A stretch of 64,000 nucleotides of DNA. Origin: Protula sp. h YS-2021 (lineage: Eukaryota > Annelida > Polychaeta > Sabellida > Serpulidae). A program made the translations under genes and the position numbers. The stretch is from contig OX457027.1 of NCBI GenBank assembly GCA_949752745.1, positions 84,927,936 through 84,991,935 on the forward strand, in the 5' to 3' direction. How positions within the stretch are numbered: position 1 is the stretch's first letter; each line of letters opens with the position of its first letter. This document shows positions 58,831 through 64,000 of the stretch, in pieces. The notes below the pieces were generated by a model. That model was not told the origin of the DNA. It did not search any database and worked only from the letters and a program-made list of their open reading frames with translations.

Positions 58831-59594
58831 CACCGGCTTTTTGCAGCATCTCGGACACACGTTGAAGAGACGATGGGTAAGCAACAGCTTATGCGCCGCT
58901 TTTGGTCGGTACCAACACTTACGTTTAATGAACGGTTTTGGTACAACAGCCATCCACTTTGTATAGACGTCGGGATTGGATCCAGACAACAACTTTATTG
59001 TGTTATCGCTCGCCGGAAGTGGAAGACATGGCAAGTCGCTTCGAACACAGCTCTTAGTGTGCAAGTAAAATATATAAAATTTTCCCCCGTTTGACTTCGT
59101 GCATATCAGGCGGTACCAGGTGACCGCGGGGTGGGAGTGCTTTGACGGGAGGCAACCACGACGCTATACCTTAGGGTTGCCACTGCCTCGATGGCGATTA
59201 AATTCTAAAATTTTCCAGTTGTCTTTACAACGTAGGGAGATTATTTTTCACTTCCATTTGCAATCTTTTCGCAATATTGATTATACTTCAGATGATAGAC
59301 GTACATCCCACGTCGACAGGTAGACGTTGTTTCTGAAGTATTATCCGAAGTAAAAGATTGTCAATTTCTATCTACGTGTTTGTTACGATGTTTACTCACT
59401 GAGCTCTAAGTCAGTAGTGCCCTTTCAACCTACGTGATAAGGATCTTGGCATGCATGGAACTATATTCATAAACATAGGAATATAACTGATACCACAGTT
59501 TCGACTTCCATAATCAGCCGAAAACCCGACGCTGGACCAACATCGCGTGCGACGTCTATCCATCATTGCTCCGACGTCAAAATGTTTATTTGAT
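58831..59594. other. Sequence between the two ~29-bp repeat blocks, no gene recognised
   Basis: A plus-strand frame 58828-59094 (MGKQQLMRRFWSVPTLTFNE) and an overlapping minus frame have no recognised domain. Nothing else stands out. Confidence 0.35.
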
Positions 59595-59885
59595 ATAGAC
59601 AGGCGGCGTGTGACGTCATGGACTGGTGGCTCGTGTAACGTCATAAAGCGGTCGCGTGTAACGTCATTGAGTGGCCGCGCGTGACGTCATAGAGCGACCG
59701 TGAGCGGTGTCATGGACAGGTCACTTGATTAAGTCATAATTCGGCCGCATATGACGTAATAGACAGGCAGGGTGTGACATCATGGACGGGCTGTACAAGT
59801 AACGTAATAATAAACCGGTCGTAGCAACATATACAGACCGCACGTGGCGTCATAGATCGGTTGCGTGGGACGTCATAGATATTTT
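59595..59885. repeat. ~29-bp repeat with CRE-like TGACGTCA cores
   Basis: About 10 units of GCGTGTGACGTCATAGACCGG-type. The palindrome TGACGTCA, or one-base variants (TAACGTCA, GGACGTCA), occurs in most. Related to 58225-58830. Confidence 0.75.
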
Positions 59886-62014
59886 TTTCAAACACACAGG
59901 TGGCAGAACAACACGAATGATTTAATTTGTTAATAGAATTGCCAATATAAACATTTTCATTTATTCGTTTTAAAATAATTGGCAGATACTCACTGGCTCT
60001 ACTCTGTATTCTACAAATAAAAGTAACTTTGGTGGATATTGACTTGTTTCTATCGAGTTTGTTTATCAGGTTACCACTGAATTCATTTTAGACCCAAAAA
60101 AATAGAGCTAAAAAGTATTTTTATCTGACATGAAGGCACCAGCAAAGAAGAGCTATTTACTGTCTAATGAACTCATATTTTCCTTGCCTAATATATTGTG
60201 TAAGTAGGTTCAAAATGGGCGAATTAGTTCAAGGCAAGGCAATCACTCCAAGAATTGGTTAGTGCAGTTGAAGGAGCGCCTTAGAATGTATGAAAAACCT
60301 GGAACCATGTGATTTGATTCGGTAGACGCATATTAGGGCAAAATTAGCTATTCATAATTCGGCTAAATTGAGTGACATTTTGGCAAACTCTCGGTTGAGT
60401 GCCACGGCGTCGTCACCAAAAATTAGATGAAGAAACAAATTTTGGAAGTCATCTAGACGTTAGTACAGAGTGGACTCAATATGAGCAGTCTCTATGGCCT
60501 TTACTGAATACCAAAGAGTCGAATTATGATGTGGTTCTGTTGCTGGCTTGTAAGAAAACTAATGAATTTAGAGGAGTTAGTTTGCAAATCGCCTGATTGA
60601 ATAGACAAGAAAATAGAAGGAGCTAGTTGCAGATGAGTGGCCTCAGACCTCCCCTTTTCACCCAGCTCGTCGCTTCATTACCCGGGCAGCACCAATTGCT
60701 TAGTTTATCCAATAAGCAATTTGACTGCTTCTTCAGAAGAACCTTCTTAAAACTGCTCAGCAATCATAGAATCGATACAGAAATTACATCAGTGATGCAT
60801 TTAAGTTATTTTTGCTGGCTGTCAATCAAATCAAGACGTTTATTGATGAGCTGGAAAGGAAGAGAAGGGTACTTGTCTGTCAATCACTTGTTTCGTTGTG
60901 CTTCCAATCGCAGCCAGAAGTACCAGCAAGCTTCTAAAAGAAAGAAACACCACAGCTGCACAGATATCCCTTTCCTTTCTTTTTCGAATATAAATGTAAC
61001 GTTTACTTGAATTGTGTATCTCACTTTTATTTGTATTTATGTGAATGTGACAGCATCGTAGTTTTCAGAGCTATCAACCAAAACTAACTGCTGTAATGAC
61101 CGGGCATCAAGCGTTGTGCCATAGCCCCCCCTAACCCACCTTACAAGAGAGCTCATACCCCGGATTAGGTAGACTTGGAGGAATGTTTAAAATATGTGAG
61201 AAATTTTCCCCTGTAATTATGTAGGTGTTTCTTTCAAGGATTTCTCCATAGCTTTTTATTTAAAACTGTTTGTTAAAATATCACTGAAATATTAGTAAAA
61301 TAATAACTTGAAATATGCATAGAATTACAGATTTAGAAATGAAACCCGTTCAAAAACAAGTTGGAGGTGGGGGGGGGCGGGGGCGGGGGGAGCCATGTAT
61401 TAAGGGTGGAGAGGCAAACATCACGTGATATCGTTTAACAGCCGGGAGCGGGGCAGGGGGGAGGGCGACGGACGGTCGGGTTCAGGCAATGTATTCCCTG
61501 CACTTCCCTCTTGCCCATGTTGTATTCATATTGTGGATGTTATTACTGTAAACTGTAGACTATGTGATGACGCAATAAGTCTGCATGTTGTGTTGCTTTA
61601 TTACATCTGTTTTCCAAAACAAACATAAAAAAGAAAAAAAATACATTTTTTAAGAGAAAAAGGAAGGGATAATAGTATTATACAGCTGGTGTTAAAGAAT
61701 CACGTAATGCTATTATTGGAAAGATACTATAATGAGCCAACTGTAATGTCACATGTGTTTTTCAGCTAAGGATTGGTTGGGGGAGGGGGGGGGGGGTAGG
61801 TAGTATTACTCCAACATTACATTACTTTTGCAGAACTTTATGGTTGGCATGTTAAGTAAGACATCTATTTAAATGAGAAACAAGCTATTTTTACAGAACT
61901 TTCATCGTTTCTTGGCTTTTCAATGTCAAAATAACATAAAATGTCTCAAAATTTACACTGATGCCAATCTGTGGCAGTTAATAAAGAACGGTAAGTGTGT
62001 GTTATGCTTTGATG
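59886..62014. other. No confident gene; possible decayed coding relic
   Basis: 60390-60600 and 60627-61010 (plus) contain protein-like text split over frames: RRRHQKLDEETNFGSHLDVS, then AFKLFLLAVNQIKTFIDELE in another frame. It may be an old pseudogene of an unknown family. G/C runs near 61363-61393 and 61780-61796. Confidence 0.28.
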
Positions 62015-62310
62015 TGATGTCTAAATCTAACAGATACTACACTAAGTGTGAGTGTGCAAAGATACTTGATGATTAGTACAGTGTGCAAAGATACTTAATC
62101 CTTGGTGTGGTGTCAAAAGATGCTTTTTCCGAGTGCTGTGTGCAAAGATACGTGATCCTTAGTGTGGTGTGCAAAGATACTTAATCCTTGGTGTGGTGTC
62201 AAAAGATGCTTTTTCCGAGTGCTGTGTGCAAAGATACGTGATCCTTAGTGTGGTGTGCAAAGATACTTGATCCTTAGTGTGGTGTGCAAAGATACTTTAA
62301 TCCAATTGGT
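62015..62310. repeat. ~30-bp minisatellite with a ~90-bp higher-order unit
   Basis: GTGTGCAAAGATACTTGATC-CTTAGTGTG units. A three-part block including AAAAGATGCTTTTTCCGAGT occurs twice about 89 bp apart. Confidence 0.8.
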
Positions 62311-64000
62311 GGTGATCAGAGATAATTCATGTTTTTTATGGTTTGTAAAGATAATTTATCCTTAGTGAGGTGCATAAAGATACAAGACGCTTTTATAGTG
62401 TGTAGAGGAAAATTTTACTTACTGTTATGTGTTCAGGCATGTTGCCCTATTATTCAATTATCCTATTACATTATGCAAAGGATATTTTAAAATCAAAACA
62501 AAAGAGAAATTAATTTTATTCTGCTTTAGGTGTTGTTTATCTTCATTGCTTTATTACAGTATTAATTAAATTTTATCATAAACCGAGACCATTCGTTACC
62601 ATTATTTTACCGTTATTTTATTTTACAGTCCGTGGCAGACAGTTATCAATTTTCATTCATGATGACCTTGACCTATAATAATGATGGATTTATTTGGCCT
62701 CACAGATAACTCAAACAAACAAACAAACAACGAACGAAATGCGCAATATTTTTATAGATTTTTTTATTCAGGCTAGTCATATAATTTCAATGATGGAAAT
62801 ATGATTGGAATTATCTTTTCACAATTCGTGTAAGAAAAAACGCAGTTTTAAAACATAATACATACTTTTAAAATACTTCTGTGATTTCCGCACAAACAAC
62901 GTAATTCAACTGAAACCAGACACGCTCATAGTTTATAATAAATTAATAGATTAAGCGCTAAAGCTTGTTTAATACTAGATAACTGACACATCAACAACTA
63001 ACCAAGATAATATGTAACAATAAACAACGAAAGAACAACGATGATTGGAAGTCGAAAAGATGACATGCGGTTCACAAGAGCAATCGTTAGTCATACGAAC
63101 TGCATCGAGTCGAATAATTCATAATAGTTTCACGACTTTTAACAGAAAAGACCTTCCTAATTTATTGCCTTGTCCATCCACCGCTGTGCTGAGGAAATAT
63201 GTGCAATTTGAAAACACAACTTTGTTGACCGTCCGAATGATTTAACACTAGAGTACTTTACGAGGCAAAGAACATTCAGTTTGAGGAGCACATCGTAATT
63301 GGTTAAGTTACAGCTATGTCCATATTAGCTGCAGAAGATTATCGTGACTTATAATAAAGAATGTCACAGTGAATTGTGGCTTCTGGTTTACGACTAAACA
63401 TGGAGTAACTGGTGCCCACACCGTTTTCACAGTAAAAGAATGTATTTTCAGTTTTGCCAATTAAGATGTGCTGTTCAATTTGATGTGTATCTCCTTGTAC
63501 ACAAACAGATCCCCCGACCTCGCTTTGAACACCCTTCGCGTTTTTCTTGATCTAGTGTACGAAAAAAATAATGTCATGAAACAGTGCTTGTGAATTGGCG
63601 AAGATGTCTACCCGAGCTTACTTTTTTGGTAGTTTTTGTAGTACATATCACTTCGCTTATTAACAACAAAAAAATTAGTAATTATGAGTAATAATTTATA
63701 ATAATTTAATAAATTTGTATTTGTTTTATAAATGTAATCATGTAATTAAAATTATGAGTGTATTATACAGCGATGTGGTAGTTCGAAGAACTCAAAGACC
63801 CAGAGTCAAAATCTTGACTACGACGTCTTTATGACGTATCCTTCCTTGGTTTACAGGTGTTTTTGCTCATGAAAAAAAAAAAACATTGTAAATATGAGAC
63901 TTCGGAATGTCAGAGGACGATGCTACAGCTGCCAGCTGCTGTCATCCATATGACAATTTCATTGCTGTGTATAGCAGTCCAGGTATCACCTCTTCTGATT
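62311..64000. other. No gene recognised
   Basis: AT-rich sequence with an AAAC run at 62713-62730. No exon-like segments, repeats or RNA genes that I can support. Confidence 0.4.

Overview
This window is animal nuclear DNA. It is AT-rich and dominated by minisatellites and transposable elements, and its one clear host gene is split into small exons with GT-AG introns. No operons, CRISPR arrays or rRNA genes are visible. The recurring (GACGGACA)n runs followed by a hairpin and TAAAA, the tRNA-derived SINE, and the relics of DIRS, Polinton and FLYWCH/MULE elements suggest a marine invertebrate. A mollusc is my best guess, but that rests on pattern memory and not on a search.

Layout. 1-8 kb (minus strand): the 5' half of a secreted M14 metallocarboxypeptidase gene. 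Five exons (7933-7851, 7118-7040, 5066-4930, 4290-4200, 1158-1045) join in phase and encode a signal peptide, the activation propeptide and the start of the catalytic domain. The gene runs off the left edge, and its introns hold several minisatellites and nested inverted-repeat elements. 9-10.8 kb: a 46-bp minisatellite, then a decayed Polinton-type DNA polymerase B fragment. 10.9-12.2 kb: a short TIR element, then three related, exactly 90-nt exon-like units on the minus strand. 12.6 and 26.5 kb: two copies of one tRNA-derived SINE, each with target-site duplications. 13-30 kb: mostly degenerate dispersed and tandem repeats (51, ~112, ~320, ~148 and 180-bp units) and a LINE endonuclease fragment. 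31.4-33.6 kb: a complete but mutated MULE (FLYWCH-type) DNA transposon with C-rich TIRs, an 8-bp TSD and an intron-containing transposase pseudogene. 36-41.8 kb: a candidate exon, second copies of two TIR families, and 42-bp and 30-bp minisatellites.

44.4-52.25 kb (minus strand): an almost complete DIRS-type tyrosine-recombinase retrotransposon. It has split inverted terminal repeats and an internal complementary region that reproduces the joined ends, plus gag, RT-RNase H and tyrosine recombinase reading frames. The termini are nearly perfect, but the reading frames carry two compensating gag frame changes, a TGA inside a conserved part of the RT frame, and a frame change at an A7 run in the recombinase. 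52.5-64 kb: a possible pogo/Tigger-like element, a foldback element, a 60-bp satellite, CRE-like repeat arrays and otherwise unassigned sequence.

How the parts relate: the carboxypeptidase is the only confident host gene. The mobile-element genes are parasitic or fossil, and non-autonomous families (SINE, short TIR elements, hairpin-ended elements) appear in several copies within these 64 kb. All homology calls come from reading motifs, with no database search.
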